From Franzmannia pantelleriensis (GTDB lineage Bacteria > Pseudomonadota > Gammaproteobacteria > Pseudomonadales > Halomonadaceae), in assembly GCF_900102875.1 (NCBI RefSeq), contig NZ_FNGH01000001.1, positions 1-64,000 on the forward strand: a DNA stretch of 64,000 bases. The letters run 5' to 3'. The notes beneath the pieces were generated by a model. It was not told the DNA's origin. It did not search any database and saw only the letters and a list, made by a program, of their open reading frames with translations. Below, piece after piece: positions 43,882-51,113 of the stretch. Both the position numbers and the translations under genes were made by a program. Each line of letters opens with the position of its first letter. Within the stretch, counting starts at the first letter, position 1.

Positions 43882-46032
43882 ATGGCCGGTCCGCTATTCA
43901 GCCAGCAGTGGCACCGCGTCGCCGAACTGCGGTTGCGGCTGCGTCAGCACACCAGCCTGCACCGCCACGAGTACCGCGGCGAACCCTGGTACGTGCTCTA
44001 CGACAACATCACCGGCCAGGTGCATCGCTTCACCCCGGAGGCCTATCAGATCATCGGACGGCTGGACGGGCGCCGAACCCTGGGCGAGATCTGGGAGCAG
44101 GTCAGCCACTCGCTGGGCGATGCCATGCCTACCCAGCACGAGCTGGTACAGCTGATTGGCCGTCTCCACGGGGCCAACGTGCTGGCCGGCGACGGCGAGG
44201 TGGATGTCGACGAGCTGGCGCGGCGGCAGACTCGGCAGCGTCGCAGCAAGTGGCTGCAGATGCTGCGCTCTCCGCTGGGCATCCGCATTCCGCTGCTCGA
44301 CCCGGAGCGCTTCGTGGCAGCGACCTACCCGCTGGTCAGGCCGTTGATCAGTCCGATCGGGGCGCTGCTGTGGCTGATCACGGTCGCCGCCGCCCTGGTG
44401 CTGGCTGCGATGCACTGGTCGTCACTCACCGACAACCTGGCCGACCGCGTGCTGAGCGTCGGCAACATTCTGCTGCTGGCGCTGATCTACCCGCTGATCA
44501 AGGCCATCCACGAGCTCGGCCACGCCTGGACCACCAAGGACGCCGGCGGCGAGGTGCACGAGATCGGCATCATGCTACTGGTGTTCTTCCCGGTGCCCTA
44601 CGTCGACGCCAGTGCGGCGGCGGCCTGCCCCGACAAGTCGCGGCGCATGCTGGTGGGCGCGGCGGGCATCCTGGTGGAAGTCTTTCTGGCGGCGCTGGCG
44701 ATGTTCGTATGGGCCATGGCCGAGCCCGGCATGCTGCGGGCGCTGGCCTTCAACGTGATGCTGATTGCCGGGGTCTCGACGCTGTTGTTCAACGGCAATC
44801 CGCTGCTGCGCTTCGATGCCTACTACGTGCTGGCCGACTACCTCGAGATCCCCAACCTGTTCAACCGCGCCAACCAGCAGGTCACCTATCTGGTCAAGCG
44901 CTACCTGCTCGGCCGCCGCGAGGTCACCAGTCAGGCCGAGTCGCGTCGCGAGAGTGCCTGGCTGGTAGTCTATGCGCTGGCGTCGTTCGCCTATCGGCTG
45001 GTGATCATGGTGTTCATCGCGGTGTTCGTCGCCACCCGCTATCTGTTCGTGGGGATCCTGCTGGCCCTCTGGTCGATCTCCATGACCCTGCTGTTACCTC
45101 TGCTCAAGATGCTCAAGACCATGATGGCCGATGATGCTTTGGAAGGCTCGCGTGGCAAGGCCTGGGGATGGCTGCTGGCCGCGCTGACGGCGGTGGGGGT
45201 AGCGCTGTTCGCCGTGCCGGCGCCCTATGCCACCAACGTGCATGGCGTGGTGGATACCGCCACGCCCAATCAACTGAGGCTGGGCGCCAGCGGTGAGCTC
45301 ATCGCGCGCCATGTCGACAACGGCGCCGAGGTGCAGCGCGGTGAGAGGCTGATGGAGCTGGCCGCGCCGGAGCTGAGTACCGAGGTGGCACTGCTCGAGG
45401 CACAGCGCCGTGAGACACGGGAGCAGCTTACCGCCAGCGTCGGCGATGCCGGGGAGTTGGCGATCCTGCGCGAGACCCTGGCGCTGGTGGAGCGTCAGCT
45501 CGAGGATGCCGAGCAGCGCGTCGAGGCCACCCGCGTGGTCAGCCCGCGGGACGGCCTGCTGCTGATGCCCGAGGGTGAACCGCCGCTGGGCATGCACCTG
45601 GAGCGCGGCGCCGAGGTCGGGGTGGTGGCACGCCCCGAGGATCTGCGCATCCGCGCGCTGTTGCCGACCCATCGTGCCGAAACGGTGCGCGACGATGCCG
45701 AGACGGTCTCTCTGCGCCTGCCCGGCAGCGCCGAGACGCTGGCCTCGCGCCTGCAGTGGGTGTCACCCAGCTCGACGTTCGAGGTGCCAAGCGAAGTACT
45801 GACCCGCGACGGCGGTGGTCAGGTCGCCCTCGATCCCCAGGCCGAGCAGCCGCTGACGGCTTTTCGGCGCCACTACCTGGCTGATTTCAGCGCCGACGCG
45901 CTGGTCGAGCATGTGGCAATGCCCTCGCTGGGCAGCCGCGTACACGTGCGCATCGAGCATCCTGCCGAGCCGTTGGGCTACCGGCTGTGGCGCGGACTAC
46001 GCCGGGCCTTCCTGAGGCTGTTCGATGTGTGA
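43882..46032 (+). CDS. PqqD-like / M50 metalloprotease / HlyD fusion
   Basis: The 716-residue product has three parts. Residues about 28-105 resemble a PqqD/RRE fold (YVLYDNITGQVHRFTPEAY, LDGRRTLGEIWEQV), which in RiPP pathways binds leader peptides. The middle is a polytopic membrane domain with the zinc protease motif HELGH at 210-214 and a second motif NPLLRFDAYY with Asp312, the M50/site-2-protease arrangement. The C-terminal third (from about 445) is a HlyD-type barrel-sandwich with coiled coil. The domain order agrees with M50-HlyD proteins known from peptide-export loci. It could recognise and clip the LEPR leader of the giant protein. The gene starts 3 bases after the previous stop. 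Confidence 0.88.
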   Translation: MAGPLFSQQWHRVAELRLRLRQHTSLHRHEYRGEPWYVLYDNITGQVHRFTPEAYQIIGRLDGRRTLGEIWEQVSHSLGDAMPTQHELVQLIGRLHGANVLAGDGEVDVDELARRQTRQRRSKWLQMLRSPLGIRIPLLDPERFVAATYPLVRPLISPIGALLWLITVAAALVLAAMHWSSLTDNLADRVLSVGNILLLALIYPLIKAIHELGHAWTTKDAGGEVHEIGIMLLVFFPVPYVDASAAAACPDKSRRMLVGAAGILVEVFLAALAMFVWAMAEPGMLRALAFNVMLIAGVSTLLFNGNPLLRFDAYYVLADYLEIPNLFNRANQQVTYLVKRYLLGRREVTSQAESRRESAWLVVYALASFAYRLVIMVFIAVFVATRYLFVGILLALWSISMTLLLPLLKMLKTMMADDALEGSRGKAWGWLLAALTAVGVALFAVPAPYATNVHGVVDTATPNQLRLGASGELIARHVDNGAEVQRGERLMELAAPELSTEVALLEAQRRETREQLTASVGDAGELAILRETLALVERQLEDAEQRVEATRVVSPRDGLLLMPEGEPPLGMHLERGAEVGVVARPEDLRIRALLPTHRAETVRDDAETVSLRLPGSAETLASRLQWVSPSSTFEVPSEVLTRDGGGQVALDPQAEQPLTAFRRHYLADFSADALVEHVAMPSLGSRVHVRIEHPAEPLGYRLWRGLRRAFLRLFDV

Positions 46033-46044
46033 GGAGGCTGGCAC

Positions 46045-48003
46045 ATGGCGCTAGTCAAGCTGCCCGGGGATGTGATCGCGCGTCCCGAACGACGTATCCA
46101 GCCGCCGGGTGCGCTGGAGCCGGCCTGGCAGCGGCTCAGCGCGCGGCTGGCCCTGCCCGGCTGGCTGCGACTGTTGGTGCGGCGGGCCGCACTGCCGATG
46201 ATCCACCGCCACGCACGGCGTTTACGCGAGCTGGACCCGGCGGCGTTAAACGCCTACCGCGATGACCTGCGGCGGCGGCTGCTGGCCGGTGGACTCTCGT
46301 GGCGCCGCACCCTCGAGGCGTTCGCACTGGTGCGTGAGGTGGCTAGACGCGAGCTGGGTATGGCCCATCACGACGTCCAGCTGCTGGGCGGTCTCACCCT
46401 GCTGGCCGGTCAGGTGGCAGAGATGCACACCGGCGAGGGCAAGACCCTCACCGCGACCCTGCCGGCGGCCACCGCGGCACTGGCCGGCATTCCGGTACAC
46501 GTGGTCACCGTCAATGACTACCTGGCCGCGCGTGACGCCGAATCGATGCGCCCGGTGTATGCCGCATTGGGGCTCAGCGTCGGCGATATCGTCCACGAGC
46601 TGAGCCCGGCGCAGCGGCGCGACGCCTATGCCGCCGACGTGGTCTACTGCACCAACAAGGAGCTGCTGTTCGACTACCTGCGCGACACCCAGCAGCTAGG
46701 CCGCGATCGCCACCCGCTGATGGCCCATGCCGCCAGGCTCGAAGGGCGCCTGGAGCGCCGTCGGCTGCTGCTGCGCGGCCTGCACTTTGCCATCGTCGAT
46801 GAGGCCGACAGCGTGATGCTCGACGAGGCGGGAACGCCGCTGATCCTGTCCGGCCCGGCGCCCCAGGATGCCCTCGACGTGGCGTTGCTCGACGAGCTCC
46901 TGGCCCTGGCTGGCGATTTCGAGGACGGCCGCGATTTCGTCCGCGAGCAGGGGGGGATTCACCTCACCGAGGCTGGTCGTCAGCGCCTCGAGCAGCAGGC
47001 CGAGACCCTGCTTGCCGGCCGCGGCAACCGCAGCGGCTGGCTGGGCCGCTCTCGGCGCGAATGGCTGCTGCAACAGGCACTGGTGGCCCGCTACCACTTC
47101 CAGCGTGACCATCACTACCTGGTGCGCGACGGCAAGGTGCTGATCATTGACGAGCATACCGGCCGGGTGATGGCCGATCGCAGCTGGGAGAAGGGGCTGC
47201 AGCAGATGATCGAGCGCCTCGAGGGCTGTGCGCCCAGCGATCCCAACGTCACCTTGGCTCGCCTTACCTACCAGCGCTTCTTTTGTCGCTACCAGCACCT
47301 TGCCGGGATGACCGGCACCGCTCATGAGGTGCGCCATGAGCTGTGGCGCAGCTATCGCCTTAGGGTGGTACCGATCCCCCCGCATCGGCCTAGTCGCCGG
47401 CGCTGGCTGGGGCACACCTGCGTCGACAGCGTGAGCCGCAAATGGCAGCGCGTGGCGGCGCATGCGCGTCGCCGCGCCGAGGCCGGACAGCCGGTGCTGA
47501 TTGCCACCGTGACCCTCGGCGAGTCGGAAGCGCTGAGTGCCGAACTGTCCGACCAGAGCATTGCACACACCGTGCTCAACGCGCGCCAGGATGCCGAGGA
47601 AGCGGCAGTGGTGGCCAGCGCCGGCGAGTCAGGCGTGATTACCGTGGCCACCAGCATGGCCGGGCGCGGCACCGACATCGCCCTCGACGCGGCGGCCAGG
47701 GATGCCGGCGGCCTGCATGTGATCATCGCCGGACACCACGACGCCGCGCGGGTCGACCGCCAGATCGCCGGGCGCTGCGCCCGCCAGGGGGATCCTGGCA
47801 GCGTCGAATTCATCGTCTGCGGCGAGGAGGCACTGCTCGACGAGCTGGAGGATGACTGGCAGCCGGTAGCGGGGCGCCTGGTGAAGCGGCTGAGGCGTGC
47901 CCAGGCGCGACGCGAGGCGCGCCAGGCCCGTGCGCGGGCGCGCTTGACGCGTAGCGACTGGCGTGAAGACGATCTGCTGGGATTCAGCGGAAAAGGCGAA
48001 TAA
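46045..48003 (+). CDS. SecA-like preprotein translocase ATPase (accessory, reduced)
   Basis: The 652-residue protein is a clear SecA relative but shorter than housekeeping SecA (about 900). Seen are the Walker A motif MHTGEGKT (127-134), VTVNDYLAARDAE, VDEADSVMLDEAGTPLILSG (Walker B at 251-255), IDEHTGRVM, MTGTA, TSMAGRGTDIAL and IAGRCARQGDPGS. Canonical SecA has DEARTPLIISG and GRSGRQGDPGS, so two conserved stretches are altered. The protein ends soon after the second ATPase domain, with a basic tail, and lacks the C-terminal zinc-binding segment. GAGGAGG lies before the ATG. Lying among adaptor genes, it is probably the dedicated motor for the giant protein. Confidence 0.92.
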   Translation: MALVKLPGDVIARPERRIQPPGALEPAWQRLSARLALPGWLRLLVRRAALPMIHRHARRLRELDPAALNAYRDDLRRRLLAGGLSWRRTLEAFALVREVARRELGMAHHDVQLLGGLTLLAGQVAEMHTGEGKTLTATLPAATAALAGIPVHVVTVNDYLAARDAESMRPVYAALGLSVGDIVHELSPAQRRDAYAADVVYCTNKELLFDYLRDTQQLGRDRHPLMAHAARLEGRLERRRLLLRGLHFAIVDEADSVMLDEAGTPLILSGPAPQDALDVALLDELLALAGDFEDGRDFVREQGGIHLTEAGRQRLEQQAETLLAGRGNRSGWLGRSRREWLLQQALVARYHFQRDHHYLVRDGKVLIIDEHTGRVMADRSWEKGLQQMIERLEGCAPSDPNVTLARLTYQRFFCRYQHLAGMTGTAHEVRHELWRSYRLRVVPIPPHRPSRRRWLGHTCVDSVSRKWQRVAAHARRRAEAGQPVLIATVTLGESEALSAELSDQSIAHTVLNARQDAEEAAVVASAGESGVITVATSMAGRGTDIALDAAARDAGGLHVIIAGHHDAARVDRQIAGRCARQGDPGSVEFIVCGEEALLDELEDDWQPVAGRLVKRLRRAQARREARQARARARLTRSDWREDDLLGFSGKGE

Positions 48004-48020
48004 CCCGAGGAGCCAATCAG

Positions 48021-48758
48021 GTGAAGGCAACGCACAGCACTCTCAAATATTGGGTCTTGTCATTGGCGGCGCTGGCCGCTGCCCCCGTGGTACACGCCGA
48101 ATCGCTGGGCGTGGAGGACGTCAGCTGCCTGGTCGAGCCGGGTCGTCTGGCGACCCTCTCCAGTCAGCTGCCCGGCGTGATCGACGAGATTCAGGTCGCC
48201 CCCGGCGAAAGCGTCAGCCGTGGCGATACGCTGTTCACCCTCAAGCGCGAAGTGGAGCAGGCCAGCCGCAACCTGGAGCTGGCGCGCGCCGAGTATGCCG
48301 CGCGGCGCCTGCAGCGCAACCAGCGCATGATCGAGCAGGGCATGCTCAGCGACAGCGAGGCTGATGAACTCAACACCGACCTGCGCGTGGCTCGGCTGCA
48401 GGGAGAGCTGGCGGCCGCCCAGTTCGACCAGCGCACCAGCCAGGCCCCCTTCGACGGCGTGATTACCCAGCAGCACGCTGAAGAGGGGGAGTATATCGAT
48501 GCCACGCCGGTACTCGAGCTGGCCCAGCTCGACCCGCTGCAGATCGAGGCGGTGCTGCCGCTGGCGGCCTACGGCACGGTGGCGGTGGGAGACGTCTACG
48601 AGGTGGCGCTGGCGAGCCCCGTGGAGCGGCGGATCAGCGCCGAGGTATCGCAGGTCGACAGCATCATCGATGCGTCCAGTGGCACCTTCGTGATTCAGCT
48701 GCGTCTCGACAACCCGGATGGCGAGATTCCCGCCGGCATCAACTGTCGGCTGTCATGA
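48021..48758 (+). CDS. Periplasmic HlyD/RND-type adaptor protein
   Basis: The 245-residue product starts at GTG with GAGGAG eight bases upstream. Residues 1-25 are a Sec signal peptide (YWVLSLAALAAAPVVHA, cleavage near 25). The mature part has the biotinyl-lipoyl-like hairpin GVIDEIQVAPGESVSRGDTLF, a short coiled coil (residues about 70-135), SQAPFDGVITQQHAEEGEYI and a beta-barrel. This is a short membrane-fusion protein. It is the third adaptor-type protein in the cassette and the only fully periplasmic one, so it may bridge the membrane-anchored adaptors to the TolC-like channel. It ends the + strand cassette, 18 bp from the convergent lacI-family gene. Confidence 0.88.
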   Translation: MKATHSTLKYWVLSLAALAAAPVVHAESLGVEDVSCLVEPGRLATLSSQLPGVIDEIQVAPGESVSRGDTLFTLKREVEQASRNLELARAEYAARRLQRNQRMIEQGMLSDSEADELNTDLRVARLQGELAAAQFDQRTSQAPFDGVITQQHAEEGEYIDATPVLELAQLDPLQIEAVLPLAAYGTVAVGDVYEVALASPVERRISAEVSQVDSIIDASSGTFVIQLRLDNPDGEIPAGINCRLS

Positions 48759-48776
48759 CGCGGGTCTCGTCGCGGT

Positions 48777-49802
48777 CTAGCTGCTGTCACCGGGCAGCAG
48801 CGTGAACCCTACGTCCTGTCTCAGCGTCACCGGCTCGCCGGCCAGGCGGGCCAGCAGCTGCTCGGCGGCCAGCTGGCCCATGCGCTGTCGCGGTGAACGG
48901 ATGGTGGTGAGCCGCGGCGTGACCTGCTGACCCAGCGGCAGGCCGTTGAAGCCGGCGATGGCGATGTCCTTGGGCACGCCGATGCCGAGCCGCTGGGCGT
49001 GGAGCAGGGCGCCGGTAGCCAGGTCGTCGTTGGCGAAGTGGATCGCATCGGCGCGGGGGTGGGTCGCCAGCACCTGGTCGAGGGCCAGCGCTCCCAGCTC
49101 GAGGCTGCCCAGGCGCGCCAGGTCGAGCAGCGGCGCCGCCAGCTCCGCGTCCTCCAGGACCTCGCGGTGCCCCGCGTAGCGCATGCCGGCACGGTAGTCC
49201 TCGGCCATGCGTGCCCCCACATAGACGATCTGGCGATAGCCGCGGCTGAGCAGGTGGTGAGTCATGCAGCGCCCGGCCGCGGTGTGATCCAGCCCGACGT
49301 TGAGATCCAGTGCCTCGCCCAGTTCCATCATCTCCATGATCGGATGATCCCACTGCTGCAGCAGCGAGCGGCAAGCGCTGCTGTGGCGCAGTCCGGCGGT
49401 GACCAGCGCCGAGCACGACCAGCCCAGGAAGGTGCGCACCAGCTGGGCCTCGCGATCGAGGTCGTAGTCGGTGTTGCCGAGCAGGATCTGGTAGCCGGCG
49501 TCCTCGAAGGTCTCCTGCAGGCCCTGGATCACCTCGATGAACACCGCGTTGGCCAGCGACGGCACGATGACCGCGATAAAGCGTGTGCTGGCCGAGGCCA
49601 GGCTGCCGGCCACCAGATTGGGCACATAGCCGAGCCGCTCGACGGTGGCGAGGATATGCCGGCGGGTCTCGGGATTGACGCGCTCCGGCGTATTCAGCGC
49701 CCGCGACACCGTGATCGACGAGACCCCCGCGGCCTCGGCGACCTGGGTCAGGGTAGGGCGTGCCGAGCCGCGGCGCCGCCGTGGGGTGGATGACTTAGAC
49801 AT
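48777..49802 (-). CDS. LacI-family repressor of the four-carbon acid catabolic cluster
   Basis: The 341-residue product has the LacI-type helix-turn-helix at its N-terminus (LTQVAEAAGVSSITVSRALN), the hinge region and a periplasmic-binding-protein-like effector domain (IAVIVPSLANAVFIEVIQGL, FANDDLATGALLHAQ, IAGFNGLPLGQQVTPRLTTI). The closest general pattern is the gluconate-repressor (GntR of E. coli) branch. It is divergent from ltnD, and a perfect 16-bp palindrome with central AGCGCT lies 56 bp upstream of its start. It probably represses itself and the ltnD operon until a tetronate or a derivative is present. The effector is inferred from the genes nearby. Confidence 0.9.
   Translation of the reverse strand: MSKSSTPRRRRGSARPTLTQVAEAAGVSSITVSRALNTPERVNPETRRHILATVERLGYVPNLVAGSLASASTRFIAVIVPSLANAVFIEVIQGLQETFEDAGYQILLGNTDYDLDREAQLVRTFLGWSCSALVTAGLRHSSACRSLLQQWDHPIMEMMELGEALDLNVGLDHTAAGRCMTHHLLSRGYRQIVYVGARMAEDYRAGMRYAGHREVLEDAELAAPLLDLARLGSLELGALALDQVLATHPRADAIHFANDDLATGALLHAQRLGIGVPKDIAIAGFNGLPLGQQVTPRLTTIRSPRQRMGQLAAEQLLARLAGEPVTLRQDVGFTLLPGDSS
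48780..48801. terminator. Weak hairpin between convergent genes
   Basis: GCTGCTG (48780-48786) and CAGCAGC (48795-48801) pair across an 8-base loop within the last codons of the lacI-family gene. There is no clear T-run on either strand, so termination here is uncertain. Confidence 0.3.
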
Positions 49803-49857
49803 TGGTCGCGTCCTTACACACCTGTCTTGCTGATGGCCGGTGACTCTACTAAAAAGG

Positions 49858-49873
49858 ATGTTAGCGCTAACAT
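49858..49873. promoter_or_regulatory. LacI-family operator palindrome
   Basis: ATGTTAGCGCTAACAT is a perfect 16-bp palindrome in the 366-bp gap between the repressor and ltnD. Its form (TGTTA-NN-TAACA with central CG) is that of LacI/GntR-family operators. A second AGCGCT hexamer lies 14 bp further on (49877-49882) without flanking symmetry. Confidence 0.8.
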
Positions 49874-49903
49874 GACAGCGCTGCTAGACGTCTTCGCTGG
49901 ATA

Positions 49904-49937
49904 GCAGTCATTGCAAAAGAGCAGTCATCGCGAAAGA
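49904..49937. repeat. 17-bp tandem direct repeat
   Basis: GCAGTCATTGCAAAAGA is followed directly by GCAGTCATCGCGAAAGA, with two mismatches. It lies between the operator and the structured repeat upstream of ltnD. Its role is unknown; it could be a second protein-binding site. Confidence 0.55.
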
Positions 49938-49984
49938 GCGGTGCAATCGTTGAGCCGAGCAAACGCATGGCAGCGGCACCGCTC

Positions 49985-50086
49985 GGGACTGATCCGGCGG
50001 CAGGCCTGCGAGGAGGCGCTGTAAACCCATCCATGGGCGCTACCTTGCGCCATCCATGGCGCAAACCTCCTCTTCGGCCTGCCCCC
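49985..50086 (+). repeat. Structured intergenic repeat, copy A
   Basis: This 102-bp element shares about 66 bp at one end (GGACTGATCCGGCGGCAGGC ... GGGCGCTACCTTGCGCC) and about 20 bp at the other (ATGGCGCAAACCTCCTCT) with an inverted copy at 54948-55130. GCGCCATCCATGGCGC forms a hairpin, and GAGGAGG and CCTCCTC pair over a longer distance. It lies in the leader of ltnD. Confidence 0.75.
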
Positions 50087-50168
50087 GGCGTCCCTCGCTG
50101 AAGCGATGGCCCATTCGGCACGAGCAGATCAAGCGTGGACCCATACCACGGCAAGGGGAGAGTAACCG

Positions 50169-51113
50169 GTGAGCCAGACCAGTAAGAGAACAGCTCCACG
50201 CGTCGGCGTCGTCGGCCTCGGCGCCATGGGCATGGGCAGCGCCCTGGCGCTCCACGAGCGTGGCCTGACGGTCACCGGCTGCGACGTGTCGCCCAGCGCC
50301 CGTGAGGCCTTCGTGGCCAAGGGCGGCAACAGTGTCGCGAGCCCGGCCGAGCTGGCCGACTGCGAGGTCGTGGTGCTGCTGGTGGTCAACGGCGAGCAGG
50401 TCGAGCAGGTGCTGTTCGGCGAGCACGGCCTGGTGGGCAAGCTCGCCGCAGGCAGCCTGGTCATCCAGTGTGCCACCGTGGCACCGAGCCAGGCCCGCGG
50501 CCTCGGCGAGCGCCTGGCCGCCGAGGGTCTGGCGATGCTCGATGCCCCGGTCAGCGGCGGGGCGGCCAAGGCGCACAGCGGTGACCTCTCGGTGATGGCC
50601 TCCGGCGATGCGGCGGCCTTCGACAAGGCCCAGCCGGTGCTCGACGCCATGGCCGCCACCGTCTACCGCCTGGGAGATAGCGCGGGTGTCGGCTCGAGCA
50701 TGAAGCTGGTCAACCAGCTGTTGGCCGGGGTGCATATCGCCACCGCCGCCGAGGCCATGGCGCTGGGCATCCGCATGGGCCTCGACCCGGACACCGTGTA
50801 TGAGGTGATCACCCACTCGGCGGGTAACTCCTGGATGTTCGAGAACCGCGTGCCGCATATCCTCGAAGGCGATTACACCCCGCTCTCGGCGGTGGACATC
50901 TTCGTCAAGGATCTCAATATCGTGCATCAGACCGGCCGCGAGCTGGCCATGCCCACGCCGGTGGCGGCGAGCGCCCTGCAGCAGTTCACCGCCGCCAAGG
51001 GCGCCGGCTTCGGCCGCGAGGACGACGCGGCGGTGATCAAGGTCTACCAGCGGCTGTCGGGCATCGCGCTGCCCGAGGCCGCCAATGACGCCGACGCAGG
51101 AGGTGACGCATGA
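50169..51113 (+). CDS. ltnD: L-threonate dehydrogenase (LtnD-like)
   Basis: The 314-residue product belongs to the 3-hydroxyacid dehydrogenase superfamily and probably oxidises L-threonate to 2-oxo-tetronate with NAD. It shows the dinucleotide motif GVVGLGAMGMGSA (13-25), the substrate motif DAPVSGGAAKAHSG (125-138) and the catalytic lysine K179 in GSSMKLVNQLLAG. The start is GTG with GGGGAGAG upstream. Assignment to LtnD rather than another 3-hydroxyisobutyrate-type enzyme rests on the neighbours: otnK-otnC, otnI and denD follow, the set defined for threonate and erythronate use. It overlaps the next gene as ATGA, with AGGAGG six bases before that start. Confidence 0.88.
   Translation: MSQTSKRTAPRVGVVGLGAMGMGSALALHERGLTVTGCDVSPSAREAFVAKGGNSVASPAELADCEVVVLLVVNGEQVEQVLFGEHGLVGKLAAGSLVIQCATVAPSQARGLGERLAAEGLAMLDAPVSGGAAKAHSGDLSVMASGDAAAFDKAQPVLDAMAATVYRLGDSAGVGSSMKLVNQLLAGVHIATAAEAMALGIRMGLDPDTVYEVITHSAGNSWMFENRVPHILEGDYTPLSAVDIFVKDLNIVHQTGRELAMPTPVAASALQQFTAAKGAGFGREDDAAVIKVYQRLSGIALPEAANDADAGGDA

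Noticed and set aside
11702-48758. Classic type I (LapBCE/LapA) adhesin export locus
   Set aside because: TolC-like and HlyD proteins and RTX repeats fit, but no ABC ATPase/permease and no LapD/LapG genes are present, and the motor gene is SecA-like.
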